A stretch of 64,000 bases of DNA from assembly GCF_040869045.1 (NCBI RefSeq), contig NC_090321.1, positions 139,243,689-139,307,688 of the forward strand. Reading direction: 5' to 3'. Positions 33,501 to 44,880 of the stretch are shown in pieces. This stretch comes from Eurosta solidaginis (taxonomy: Eukaryota > Arthropoda > Insecta > Diptera > Tephritidae). Position numbers and translations under genes: made by a program. Numbering within the stretch: position 1 is the first letter of the stretch; each line of letters starts with the position of its first letter. The notes below the pieces were generated by a model, which did not search any database, was not told the origin of the DNA, and saw only the letters and a list, made by a program, of their open reading frames with translations.

Positions 33501-34871
33501 TACGGTGTCATCTACATAGGATAGGGTGGCGCCGGTGTCCACTAGTGCGCGCACGCTCATGTCCTCGATGACCACTGGTATATAGAATCGGCCATCTACT
33601 TGTGTTTTTGCGGTTGATTTGCCGGCGGGTGGTTCCCTCGGCTTCTCTGGTCGGACGTACGGTGCTTGGCGGCTTCCTTTAATAGCGTTGGACGGCGTTC
33701 GGGATGCGTTCTCGGTAATTGGGCTAGTCGGAGGGCATGGGCAGTCCCTGGAGAGGATGTTGTCTTGGCCACACCGGGAGCAGAACTTCCTCCAGGGGCC
33801 CTTACATTGGAAGCGGTGGTGTCCGCGTTCCTTGCAGCGCCAACAGCACTCTTTGCTGTCGTATTCCATGGGTAGGTGGTATAGGCTGTGGGCCACCATT
33901 TTTCCCTGTTTCGCTTCCTCGCCTCTTAACAGCTCATACTCTTCCGTTAGCTCCAGGAGCTCCTCGATCGTCCTAAACTCGCTGCGTTTGACGAAAAGGC
34001 GGTATTCCACGCGTAGACCATCATAGATCCGTTCGAGGTGATTCTCTTCGCACATCGTCGGGTGTTGGCGGATCAGCGTTTCCAGTGCGAGGATGTAGTC
34101 CTTGGCCTTCTCTCGGCCTTGCTGTTTGCGTTGTCGGATGGCCTCTTCCAAATGTCGTATGTGTCGCTTAGGTAGAAAAAAATTTTGCACCTCCCTCCGC
34201 AGATCGCTCCAGCGGTGTATGTGTTGCTTACGGACGCGGTACCATTGCAGTGCCTTCCCACGTAGAAGCTCCGGCAGTGTTGGGAGGAGTCGGTCGACGG
34301 GGATGCGGTAGCATTCGGCAAGCTCCTCTATCCTCTCAAGAAATTCGTGCAGTGACTCCTCCCCTGAAAAGTGCAAGTCCCAGCGGCGAACGGTATTCAT
34401 AAGTTCACCGTCGCTCATTTCGTCTCGTTTCGGTAATGCGTTCTCTCCCTTTCCTCCGTGCGGCTGTGGGCTGTGGATCTGGATTGAAGGGATCGGCTTT
34501 GTTGTTGGCTGGGGTAGCGTAGCGAACTTCCCCTCTTCCTCGTTCACTTCTCGTTCCAGCTCTTTCAACAGGTCTTCACTGGATTTCCTGGCGCGTTTCG
34601 CTCGCACGTAAGTACTCAGTGCGCGACGCAGCTCGGCTACGGTTTGGCCTTCCACGTCGATTCGGTGTTCCTTACACTCCTCGATCAGCTTCTCCTTCCT
34701 AAGTAGGTAGATCCAATTGAGCGAGTCGGTGTTCAGCAGCGTGCCTTCCGGAGCCTGTGTGTGTGTTGTTTCTAGCGATGTGTTCGTTGAACCCGCCCCG
34801 GCAGTGTTGGTGGTGGTTGCAGTTGTTTTTCCACGGTCATCTGCGGAGGAGGGTCCCTGCTCGGGCGCCAT
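30582..34871 (-). CDS. gag-pol: Ty3/gypsy Gag-Pol polyprotein, intact
   Basis: 1,429 residues in one frame, no gag/pol shift. Gag spans about 1-390 with a first zinc knuckle CWRCKERGHHRFQC (343-356) and a second, CSRCGQDNILSRDC (364-377), whose His is replaced by Ile. Retropepsin: ALVDTGATLSYVD near 442-454. Reverse transcriptase about 600-800: MCIDYRQLN, TIDLKNGYWQIPL, and FAYLDDIIVLG near 749-759. RNase H: LQTDASGEGLGVVLY near 897. Integrase: HHCC finger about 1093-1136, catalytic D (TADFVG, ~1160), D (TDNGKQF, ~1221) and E (HENPTER, ~1257), then the GPY/F module KLAPKFSGPYL near 1390. Every catalytic residue is present. The ATG shares bases with the primer-binding site. Confidence 0.95.
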   Translation of the reverse strand: MAPEQGPSSADDRGKTTATTTNTAGAGSTNTSLETTHTQAPEGTLLNTDSLNWIYLLRKEKLIEECKEHRIDVEGQTVAELRRALSTYVRAKRARKSSEDLLKELEREVNEEEGKFATLPQPTTKPIPSIQIHSPQPHGGKGENALPKRDEMSDGELMNTVRRWDLHFSGEESLHEFLERIEELAECYRIPVDRLLPTLPELLRGKALQWYRVRKQHIHRWSDLRREVQNFFLPKRHIRHLEEAIRQRKQQGREKAKDYILALETLIRQHPTMCEENHLERIYDGLRVEYRLFVKRSEFRTIEELLELTEEYELLRGEEAKQGKMVAHSLYHLPMEYDSKECCWRCKERGHHRFQCKGPWRKFCSRCGQDNILSRDCPCPPTSPITENASRTPSNAIKGSRQAPYVRPEKPREPPAGKSTAKTQVDGRFYIPVVIEDMSVRALVDTGATLSYVDDTVRKHLENNNIKARPNKRSIQLADQTCVFTSNSYPARIVYQGRATDAMLSVIPNLAEQVILGMDFLRKRGIILTLDGQPLEATVTKRAPELDTLCALTNREHLSDEQNTELGNFLAHHQKRFGEIIGPSTAAEHTIRLKHNRPLKQRYYPRNPAMQQVINEEVDELLAGGRIEPSRSAYSSPIVLVRKKQGTWRMCIDYRQLNAASEPDAYPLPQIGAILDQLKEAKFISTIDLKNGYWQIPLARASRPYTAFTVPGRGLFQWKVMPFGLHSAPATFQRALDSILGPELQPKVFAYLDDIIVLGDTFEEHLAILREVFERLQRHRMQVNFEKCSFVQQQLHYLGHVISSKGIHTDPAKVSAVQEMPAPKTLKELRRFLGLASWYRRFVADFSTLAAPLNQLLKKGQVWKWEGQQNHAFQALKDKLSSAPILCCPDFSRPFFLQTDASGEGLGVVLYQRHSDHENVVAYASRSLTQLEKRYSATEQECLAVLWGIRKMRPYLEGYHFTVITDHHSLKWLHSLQNPSGRLARWALELQQYNFEIEYRKGAQNVVADALSRCPLQHADDDILYAITNGTNDWHERKARQVREKPQAHPDYQIVDNRLFRHISPRNQLSRSPQWKLCIPADRRKDVLQEVHDAAAAGHLGVKKTLKRAQQNYYWPGMFRDVLKHVRKCIRCAEYKVEQRRPAGLMATMQSSRPWEIVTADFVGPLPRSKQGNTCLLVMVDKFSKWVELIPVRQATTTSVIKALQERVIYRFGCPKTFLTDNGKQFVGKALAAFLNDHRIDHKFTAAYAPHENPTERTNRVVKTMIAQRCKDDHRTWDQEIPQIAFAINTASHESTTASAAEINFGRDLTAPQQVRTEGAVPAEPPTVPPSITKLWDEIKGHLAKASKQQKKHYDLRRRQWKPRIGDQVMKRDHPLSSAADKFAQKLAPKFSGPYLVMEYVSTNTVKVGHPGQTKQQHAHLQDLKPYKF
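34853..34870 (-). other. tRNA-Lys-type primer-binding site overlapping the gag-pol start codon
   Basis: On minus TGGCGCCCGAGCAGGGAC, two bases after the LTR end CCTCATA. It is close to the classic tRNA-Lys(UUU) site. The TG of the gag-pol ATG is the first two bases of the site, so residues 2-6 (APEQG) are encoded by the primer-binding site. Confidence 0.85.
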
Positions 34872-34872
34872 T

Positions 34873-36729
34873 TATGAGGTGGGTTTTGCCTAAGGCTGGG
34901 GTAACGCTCAGTCAATCCAGAGTCGAGTAAAGGTCCCACAAACCCCTACTGAATAAATACACAATATTTATGTGTTACGAACACACGCACACACGGCTGG
35001 AGATATTAGGCGGACAGCAGCTTTCCGTCGCAAGATGGCGAGGGGGCGGAGCGTCGACTAACGTAGGTTCGGTAGGGCGGCTGAACGGTCGGGTAACGGA
35101 CGGACTGGTACGGCGGTACGGAAGCAGCGGCGGGATAGAAGCAACGGCTTAACTGCGGTAGGATGGCAAGCGGCCAACGGTCGTCGTCGCAGTGGCGGGA
35201 CGGATGCAGCGGCTTAACGGCGGTAGGATGGCGGACGGCCAACGGACGTCGTAGCAGCGGCGTGACGGATGCAGCGGCTTAACGGCGGCAGGGTGGCGAA
35301 CGGCCAACGGTCGTCGTAGCAGCGGCGTGACGGATGCAGCGGCTTAACGGCGGTAGGATGGCGGACGGCCAACGGACGTCGTAGCAGCGGCGTGACGGAT
35401 GCAGCGGCTTAACGGCGGTAGGGTCGCGAACGGCCAACGGTCGTCGTGGCTGATGCGGCGGCAGCGGCGGTGGGCTACGGAGCGCGTACCAAGGCCGTGG
35501 TGAGAGGGGAGATGGGCTGGCGACGGGGTTTACCTGGACAGCGGCTGCGTGTTCCGGGCGGGATAGAATGGGCGTACCAGCGGACTTGTATTGGTCGGTC
35601 GGTCGGCTTCGGCAGGATCGGGCTGATCGAACGTCTTCGGCAGGCTCGGTAATCGGCGGGGTCAGTCACCTGCGGGAGAAACTGCGAGGACTCGGGTTAG
35701 TGCTGGTTTCACCGCTGGACACCCCCGCCTCCCTACTTGCACACTAGTAGAAGGTGCGTAAGGGGGGTGGGGTTGTACCAGCCGAGGCGCCGTGGGTCGA
35801 CCCGTGGCGGAGGGGAAGTGCACCCTAACGGCACAGCGGTAGCCCCTTGTGCGCACGCATCGGCTCACGGCCGAAACCAGAGCTGCGGAGAGGGGGTCGT
35901 GCGGTCGTTCGGGCGGCGAGTCATTCCTTACCAGACCAGGACGACGGAGGGAAGGGTAGTCCGAAGACACCACTCGCGTCATCCTGGTGCAGCAGGGGGT
36001 GACTCGCGCCACGGCCGCACCCTCTTCTCCCCAGCTAACTAGAGGGAGTGGTTCCTCCGCTCCGGCCAGCCTACTAAAATCAGAGCTGAGGGGGGAGGGG
36101 GTTATTTGGTCATTAAGGCAGCGGGCCGCTCAACACCAGGGTGGGCGACGGAGGGAAGGATAGTCCGAAGACACCACTCGCGTCGTCCAGCCCAGGTGAA
36201 GGGTGACTCGCGCCATGACAGCGCCCCTTCCGCTCAGTCCGAGCCGCGGGGGAGGGGGGTTATTTGGTCATTAAGGCAGCGGGCCGCTCAACACCAGGGT
36301 GGGCGACGGAGGGAAGGATAGTCCGAAGACACCACTCGCGTCGTCCAACTCTGGTGGAGGGTGACCCGCGCCATGACAGCGCCCCCTTCCACTCGGCTAG
36401 CTAGCCGGAGTGGCAATTTTGTCTTTAAAAAGACAACCACTCCCGCTGGCTCACCTGCGAGGACTGAATTGCAAAAATGCAAATTCAATGTTTATATGGG
36501 TGGTGCCGCAAACTGGTTGAGAAGTCAACGCACCATTATTGTGCTTTTTCATTCGTTTGCTATCAGTGGTTGTTGACTATGCTATACAAGTGGTTTTTGG
36601 CTATGCTATAGAAACTGGTTGAGAAGTCAACGCACCATTATTGTGCTTTTTCATTGGTTTGCTATTAGTGGTTGTTGACTATGCTATACAAGCATAAGTA
36701 CAAGTGGTTTATTGTAACGCTACGTTACA
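34873..36729 (-). repeat. 5' LTR of the gypsy element
   Basis: 1,857 bases, 64 more than the 3' LTR. The extra length is one more ~65-base CGGCTTAACGGCGG unit (about 35340-35410). Apart from that and a few substitutions (for example near 35060) the LTRs are the same. Confidence 0.92.
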
Positions 36730-36733
36730 CCTT

Positions 36734-37212
36734 GTTTTTTCCGCCGTTCGTTCGTGCTGCAACGGCGGCCGGAAACTGCGCATCCCGTTCCTGCTCGTTG
36801 ACGGTCTCGTTTCGGTTTTTGCTCTCTCTTCCTCCACCTGCTGAGCCCAGGACTTTGTCGGCCCCATTAGGTGGATTGACAACGTGTCATCGGACGGGTT
36901 TTCGTCGCCAATGGTTGTTGCATCAACGCGTTCAGAAAGACGCTCATCTAGATGGAGCGTGGTGTGGTCCTTTTGCTGGCACCGTTTGCAGCGATATTTG
37001 CTATTGCACTTGTCCACGCGGTGAAAGGGCGACAGACAATTCCGACAGTATTTGTGCAGCAGCACGGCCCGCAACCTCTCCTCCGGGGATTTTTTTCTGT
37101 ATTCGGCACAGAGGCGGAGATTATGGTCCCTGCCGCAGAGCTGGCACGCGACGTCGAAAGGCTTTGCGCCTCCCTCTGACTTGGCCAATAAGGTTTGGTA
37201 ACGGGTCATGCT
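36734..37212 (-). pseudogene. Gag-protease gene, zinc-knuckle gag part (BEL/Pao-type)
   Basis: An exon opening after the acceptor ATTCTTTCAG (37213-37222) with MTRYQTLLAKSEGG. It holds three Cys/His clusters: CQLCGRDHNLRLC, YCRNCLSPFHRVDKC and YRCKRCQQKDHTTLH, the knuckle pattern of BEL/Pao-type gags. The coding frame enters the gypsy LTR and stops at once at 36709. Removing the insertion and one CCTT copy makes the gag frame run on for about 35 codons beyond the junction, which confirms one gene was split. The N-terminal gag domain and first exon are not visible. Confidence 0.7.
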
Positions 37213-37222
37213 CTGAAAGAAT

Positions 37223-37498
37223 ATTGGTATCATTGATCATGCCCAAATTGGGGTTGGCGGAATGTTGTTTGGGTGGCGTAAACAAAAAAAAAAAAAAAAA
37301 TTATCTCATATATTTTCGCAAGAGAAAAAAAACATTTTATTGAAATAAAATTTAATTGAAATAAAAATTAAAGGCCATAAGTAAATACTTATGCGCGCAC
37401 AGAAACGAAGAAAAAACGGATTTAGCACACATCCATGCGATGTGGCTGGTGCTTTAGCGCCTTTACCTAAACGATTTTTAAGATAAATATAAAATAAA
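37223..37498. other. Junction between gag-protease gene and right repeat arm
   Basis: A17 run at about 37284-37300, otherwise AT-rich. The last ~30 bases (ACGATTTTTAAGATAAATATAAAAT) recur within the arm near 37647 and 38286, so the arm may really begin at about 37467. No gene. Confidence 0.5.
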
Positions 37499-40400
37499 CA
37501 AGTAAGGACGGGACTGTCTTCGGCTATGCCGAAGACTTCATACCTTTCATGAATGGGGCTGAACAAAAATCTTATCCCGTTCGTAATCTCCGAATAATCG
37601 GATGTATAAGATAAGAAATATCTAGTGAACAGATCTACATACCTAAACGATTTTTAAGATAAATATAAAATAAAAAATAGGTAGGTACTTTGTGTGAGGA
37701 TGCAAAGTTTCAGATTTTTTGTGGTCTGCGTGTAAAAACCATGACTACGAATCACGTATTTCAACAATATATGACGTAAACGTAACTATTTAATGAAATG
37801 TTTTGAATTTTGAAGCTTCTAGCCGTAAAAAAGGGGCAAAAAAATACGGTTTATATGGGGTATATAATATATGTACCACCGATCTCTATGATTTTTTCAG
37901 ACAACAATATATGCTATATACGTAAGCATTTGGTGAAATTTGAAGCTTCTAGCTGTTAAAACGGGGCAGAAATTGCGCAAAGTTTCTTATCTGAACAATA
38001 GGTTGTATGAGATATATACTATATATACCACCGATCTCAATGATTTTTTCAGACAACAATATATACTATACACGTAAGCATTTGGTGAAATTTGAAGTTT
38101 CTAGCTGTTAAAATGGGGAAGAAATTGCGCAAAGTTTCTTATCTGAACAATCGGTTGTATGAGATATATACTATATATACCACCGATCTCAATGATTTTA
38201 TATATACCACCGGTCTCTATGATTTTTTCGGACAACAATATATGCTATACACGTAAACATTTGGTGAAATTTGAACATATCTAAACGATTTTTAAGATAA
38301 ATATAAAATAAAAAATAGGTAGGTACTTTGTGTGAGGATGCAAAGCTTCACGTTTTTTGTGGTCTGCATGTAAAAACTACGACTACGAATCACGTATTTC
38401 AAAAATATATGAAGTAAACTTAACTATTTGATGAAACTTGATGAATTTTGAAGCTTCTATCAGTAAAAAAGGGGCAAAAATGACAGTTTGTATGAATTAT
38501 ATTATATATATATATACCACCGATCTCTATGATTTTTTCAGACAACAATATATGCTATATACGTAAGCATTTGGTGAAATTTGAAGCTTCTAGCTGTTAA
38601 AACGGGGCAGAAATTGCGCAAAGTTTCTTATCTGAACAATCTGTTATTTGAGATATATACTATGTATACCACCGATCTCAATGATTTTTTCAGACATCAA
38701 TATATGCTATACACGTAAGCATTTGGTGAAATTTGAAGCTTATAGCTGTTAAAATGGGGTAGAAATTGCGAAAAGTTTCTTATCTGAACAATCGGTTGTA
38801 TGAGATATATACTATATATACAACCGATCTCTATGATTTTTTCAGACAACAATATATGCTATATACGTAAGCAATCGGTGAAATTTGAAGCTTATACATA
38901 CTTATATGTAGCTGTTAAAATGGGGTAGAAATTGCGAAAAGTTTCTTATCTGAACAATCGGTTGTATGAGATATATACTATATATACAACCGATATCTAT
39001 GATTTTTTCAGACAACAATATATGCAATATATGTAAGCAATCGGTGACATTTGAAGCTTATAGCTGTTAAAATGGGGTAGAAATTGCGAAAAGTTTCTTA
39101 TCTGAACAATCGGTTGTATGAGATATATACTATATATACAACCGATCTCTATGATTTTTGAGACAACAATATATGCTATATACGTAAGAAATTGCGCAAA
39201 GTTTCTTATCTGAACAATCGGTTGTATGAGATATATACTATGTATACACCCGATCTCAATGATTTTTTCAGACATCAATATGTGCTATATACGTAAGCAT
39301 TTGGTGAAATTTGAAGCTTCTAGCTGTTAAAATGGGGCAGAAATTGCGCAAAGTTTCTTATCTGAACAATCTGTTATTTGAGATATATACTATGTATACC
39401 ACCGATCTCAATGATTTTTTCAGACATCAATATATGCTATACACGTAAGCATTTGGTGAAATTTGAAGCTTATAGCTGTTAAAATGGGGTAGAAATTGCG
39501 AAAAGTTTCTTATCTGAACAATCGGTTGTATGAGATATATACTATATATACAACCGATCTCTATGATTTTTTCAGACAACAATATATGCTATATACGTAA
39601 GCAATCGGTGAAATTTGAAGCTTATACATGCTTATATGTAGCTGTTAAAATGGGGTAGAAATTGCGAAAAGTTTCTTATCTGAACAATCGGTTGTATGAG
39701 ATATATACTATATATACAACCGATATCTATGATTTTTTCAGACAACAATATATGCAATATATGTAAGCAATCGGTGACATTTGAAGCTTATAGCTGTTAA
39801 AATGGGGTAGAAATTGCGAAAAGTTTCTTATCTGAACAATCGGTTGTATGAGATATATACTATATATACAACCGATCTCTATGATTTTTTCAGACAACAA
39901 TATATGCTATATACGTAAGCAATCGGTGAAATTTGAAGCTTATAGCTGTTAAAATGGGGTAGAAATTGCGAAAAGTTTCTTATCTGAACAATCGGTTGTA
40001 TGAGATATATACTATATATACAACCGATCTCTATGATTTTTGAGACAACAATATATGCTATATACGTAAGTATTCGGTGAAATTTGAAGCTTCTAGGTGT
40101 TAAAATGGGGCTAAAAATTGCGAAAATATATATATATATACTATATATATATACTATATATACCACCATATATATACTATATATACCACCGATCTTTATG
40201 ATTTTTTCAGACAACAATATATGCTATATACGTAAGCGATCGGTGAAATTTGAAGCTTATACATGCTTATATGTAGCTGTTAAAATGGGGTAGAATTTGC
40301 GAAAAGTTTCTTATCTGAACAATCGGTTGTATGAGATATATACTATATATACAACCGATATCTATGATTTTTTCAGACAAAAATATATGCAATATATGTA

Positions 40401-41472
40401 AGCAATCGGTGACATTTGAAGCTTATAGCTGTTAAAATGGGGTAGAAATTGCGAAAAGTTTCTTATCTGAACAATCGGTTGTATGAGATATATACTATAT
40501 ATACAACCGATCTCTATGATTTTTTCAGACAACAATATATGCTATATACGTAAGCATTCGTTGAAATTTGAAGCCTCTAGCTCTTAAAATAGGGCAGTAA
40601 TTACGAAAAGTTCCTTATCTGAACAATCGGTTGTGGGGGATATATACTATATATACGACCGATCTCATCAATTTTTTCAGGCAACAATATGTGCAATATA
40701 CGAAAGTATATGGTGAAGTTTGAAGCTTCAATCTGTTAAATTGGGTAAGATATTACAAAAATCCTCTTTTTCTGAAAAATCGGTTGTATGGAGGATATAT
40801 GCTATAGTGGTCCGATCGGGTCGGTTCCGACAAATGTCTAATCGGACACCCAAATACACCCGCTCACCAAATTTTATCAAGATATCTCAAAAATTGAGGG
40901 AGTAGTTTGCATACCAACAGACAGACGGACAGACGGACATGGCTAAATCAACTCAGCTCTTCAACCTGATTATTTCGGTATACTTAATGGTGGGTCTATC
41001 TATTTTCCTTTAAGGACTTACAATTTTCGGTTTCGTGACGAAATTAATATACCATTTCATTTTCATGAAAGGTATAAAAATAGGTAGGTACTTTGTGTGA
41101 GGATGCAAAGTTTCAGATTTTTTGTGGTCTGCGTGTAAAAACCATGACTACGAATCACGTATTTCAACAATATATGACGTAAACGTAACTACTTGATGAA
41201 ATGTTTTGAATTTTGAAGCTTCTAGCCGTAAAAAAGGGGCAAAAAAATACGGTTTATATGGGGTATATAATATATGTACCACCGATCTCTATGATTTTTT
41301 CAGACAACAATATATGCTATATATGTACGTAAGCATTTGGTGAAATTTGAAGCTTCTAGCTGTTAAAACGGGGCAGAAATTGCGCAAAGTTTCTTATCTG
41401 AACAATCGGTTGTATGAGATATATACTATATATACCACCGATCTCAATGATTTTTTCAGACAACAATATATA
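37499..41472 (+). repeat. Right-arm complex tandem repeat, inner block
   Basis: Inverted counterpart of the left arm: the ACAAGTAAGGACGGGA start, palindrome at 37516-37536, then ~150-bp monomers, here locally amplified with TATACATGCTTATATGTAGC spacer variants (38890, 39620, 40260). First GTCT/GTCC microsatellite at about 40916-40940. No gene. Confidence 0.85.
37516..37536. repeat. Perfect palindrome at the inner end of the right arm
   Basis: GTCTTCGGC and GCCGAAGAC arms with TAT loop, identical to that at 10404-10424 but in an inverted context. Confidence 0.8.
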
Positions 41473-42378
41473 CAGCCCAATTCTAAACGAAAATTCCGTG
41501 CGAGTTTTTTCCCTTCTCCCAATCCTCGTATTCTAAATAAAAATTCCTTGTGAGTTTTTTCACTTCTCCCTTTCCTCCTATTCTGAACAATGTTCGAAAA
41601 AGCGGAAACCGGTTATGGGAGAAGAGTAGGTATTATGAATGTGAGGGAGAGGGAGATTTCTCTACCATTTCATAGGAGTTTTTTCACTAGTTAAATTAAA
41701 GGGAATGCATCAAAATAGTTAAAGGAAATTGGTTATTTTAAGAAAGAACACTTATTTGTACAAACTTGTTCTAAAATATGTATTTACATTCTACCCCAAT
41801 ATTCTCACTGTTAATACAACAACAACAACAACCACGATATTTATTTTAAGTCATAAGCAACGGTAGAGCTCTTGGTATACATATTTGATGCAGCCATCCA
41901 GAAATTGTGCAAGGATTTTTTAATAAGGCTTAAATAGATTTTGGCATATGAAGAAGTAGGAATTCAACTCAACTTGGCCGCCAGAAAATTGCTTTGCTGA
42001 ACGAAAGCAGGCAACTCCGGCAGATTTGTGTTATGCGGCCGTCTTCTTCTTATGTTCCGCTGTTGATATTGCTGTGGCACCATTTCATTACTAATTTCAG
42101 TGAATACCACATGAAATGCAATTAATACTGTGCATTGTTTATATTTTATTTCTTAATTTCCAAAAAATTTGCAACAATAATTAAACTTTTCAATTTTTTA
42201 AACAAAATAAGAAATGTGCAACGAAATTTCAATTGACAAAACAGCTGGCTTCGAAAATTCGAAATTCCTATTCCCCAATTATTGTTCTCCCTAGGAGAAC
42301 AGAATTGGAGGAATTTTTCCGCGGGAATAAAAAAATCCGCGAGAACAAAATTCCGCGAGAATATTTAGAATTGGTCTG
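41473..42378. mobile_element. 906-bp MITE-like DNA element
   Basis: Interrupts a monomer of the array. Ends CAGCCCAATTCTAAA and, inverted, CAGACCAATTCTAAA (one mismatch in 15). The 3-base flank ATA is duplicated (41470-41472, 42379-42381), and removing the element with one copy restores the monomer CAATATATACTATACACG. It has no ORF for a transposase. Three-base duplications suggest the PIF/Harbinger group; that is inference. Confidence 0.75.
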
Positions 42379-44507
42379 ATACTATACACGTAAGCATTTG
42401 GTGAAATTTGAAGCTCCTAGCTGTTAAAATGGGGAAGAAATTGCGCAAAGTTTCTTATCTGAACAATCGGTTGTATGAGATATATACTATATATACCACC
42501 GATCTCAATGATTTTATATATACCACCGGTCTCTATGATTTTTTCAGACAACAATATATGCTATACACGTAAACATTTGGTGAAATTTGAACATATCTAA
42601 ACGATTTTTAAGATAAATATAAAATAAAAAATAGGTAGGTACTTCGTGTGAGGATGCAAAGCTTCACGTTTTTTGTGGTCTGCATGTAAAAACTACGACT
42701 ACGAATCACGTATTTCAAAAATATATGAAGTAAACGTAACTATTTGATGAAACTTGATGAATTTTGAAGCTTCTATCCGTAAAAAAGGGGCAAAAATGAC
42801 AGTTTGTATGAATTATATTATATATGTATATACCACCGATCTCTATGATTTTTTCAGACAACAATATATGCTATTTACGTAAGCATTTGGTGAAATTTGA
42901 AGCTTCTAGCTGTTAAAACGGGGCAGAAATTGCGCAAAGTTTCTTATCTGAACAATCGGTTATATGGGATATATACTATGTATACACCCGATCTCAATGA
43001 TTTTTTCAGACATCAATATGTGCTATACACATAAGCATTTGGTGAAATTTGAAGCTTCTAGCTGTTAAAATGGGGCCGAAATCGCAAAAAAAAATATATA
43101 TATTCTATATATACCATGATATATATATTATATATATTTCCGATCTCTATGATTTTTTGACACAACAATATATACTATATACGTGAGCAATCGGTGAAAT
43201 TTGAAGCTTATAGCTGTTAAAATGGGGTAGAAATTGCGAAAAGTTTCTTATCTGAACAAACGGTTGTATGAGAAATATACTATATATACAACCGATCTCT
43301 ATGATTTTTTCAGACAACAATATATGCCATATATGTAAGCGTTGGGTGAAATTTGAAGCTTCTAGCTGTTAAAATGGGGCTAAAATTGCGAAAAAATATA
43401 TATATACTGTATATATATACTATATATTCCACCATATATATACTATATATACCACCGATCTGTTTGATTTTTTCAGACAACAATATATGCTATATACGTA
43501 AGCATTCGTTGAAATTTGAAGCCTCTAGCTCTTAAAATAGGGCAGTAATTACGAAAAGTTTCTTATGTGAACAATCGATTGTGGGGGATATATGCTATAT
43601 ATACGACCGATCTCATCAATTTTTTCAGGCAACAATATGTGCAATATACGAAAGTATATGGTGAAGTTTGAAGCTTCAATCTGTTAAATTGAGTAAGATA
43701 TTACAAAAATCCTCTTTTTCTGAAAAATCGGTTGTATGGAGGATATATGCTATAGTGGTCCGATCCGGCCGGTTCCGACAAATGTCTAATCGGACACCCA
43801 AATACACCTGCTCACCAAATTTTATCAAGATATCTCAAAAATTGAGGGACTAGTTTGCATACAAACAGACAGACGGACAGACAGACAGACGGACATGGCT
43901 AAATCAACTCAGCTCTTCATTCTGATTATTTCGGTATACTTAATGGTGGGTCTATCTATTTTCCTTTAAGGACTTACAATTTTGGGTTTCGTGACGAAAT
44001 TAATATACAATTTCATTTTCATGAAAGGTATAAAAATAGGTAGGTACTTTGTGTGACGATTCAAAGCTTCACGTTTTCACGTATTTCAAAAATATATGAA
44101 GTAAACGTAACTATTTGATGAAACTTGATGAATTTTGAAGCTTCTATCCGTAAAAAAGGGGCAAAAATGACAGTTTGTATGAAGTATATAATATATATAC
44201 CACCGATCTTTATGATTTTTTCAGACAGAAATATATGCTATATACGTAAGCATTTTGTGAAATTTGAAGCTTCTAGCTGTTAAAACGGGGCAGAAATTGC
44301 GCAAAGTTTCTTATCTGAACAATCGGTTGTATGAGATATATACTATGTATACACCCGATCTCAATGATTTTTTCAGACATCAATATATGCTATACACGTA
44401 AGCATTTGGCGAAATTTGAAGCTTCTAGCTGTTAAAATGGGGCCGAAATCGCAAAAAAAAAAAATATATATATACTATATATACCATCATATATATATTA
44501 TATATAT
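42379..44507 (+). repeat. Right-arm complex tandem repeat, second block
   Basis: Array monomers with microsatellite at about 43863-43893 and TATACC...GGTATA hairpin near 44010. No gene. Confidence 0.85.
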
Positions 44508-44880
44508 TTTTATTTTTATTTATTTATTTATTATTTAAAGTCGACGACAAACTATGGTCGACTGCATAATATAAAAGATATATAAATATACAACTCAAAA
44601 GATAAAATTTAAGATATATCGAGCTTTCAACAATGTTATATTACAAACAAAGAAATATTAATGAACATAGGAAGGAATAAAATGCCGGCAAATTAAATTA
44701 GCTTGTATCTCTTAAATTAGATAGGCAAGTATTGCATTACGTATAGTGGCAAAAGTACATTCAAGACTGATGCAGCTATACAAGTCATTGTAGTGCGCGC
44801 ACCAGATAAGAAGAGGATTATTTTTAGCAAAGTTTCGTCGACAAAGGGGTAAATAGAAAGGAACGTAGTGTCTGGATACT

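Larger units (their letters stand above)
27855..36729 (-). mobile_element. Complete Ty3/gypsy retrotransposon, single gag-pol frame
   Basis: 8,875 bases. LTRs at 34873-36729 (5') and 27855-29647 (3'), primer-binding site at 34870, one open gag-pol frame (34871-30582), a basic ORF after it, a polypurine tract beside the 3' LTR, and target-site duplication CCTT on plus (27851-27854 and 36730-36733). LTRs are almost identical apart from one tandem-unit difference, so insertion is recent, and the polyprotein is unbroken: this copy may be autonomous. It is inserted in the gag-protease gene. Confidence 0.93.

Noticed and set aside
30838..34311. Many plus-strand and other minus-frame open frames across the gypsy polyprotein
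   Set aside because: Shadows of the 1,429-codon gag-pol frame, which carries all domains.
37223..37498. Host gene exon between the gag-protease gene and the right arm
   Set aside because: Only an A run and AT-rich sequence related to the arm; no splice-bounded open frame.
10444..37498. A P-element/Galileo or Helitron transposase that would explain the inverted arms as a single foldback element
   Set aside because: I looked for THAP/P-type, Rep/helicase and other transposase motifs in the interior and saw none; the interior consists of unrelated insertions.
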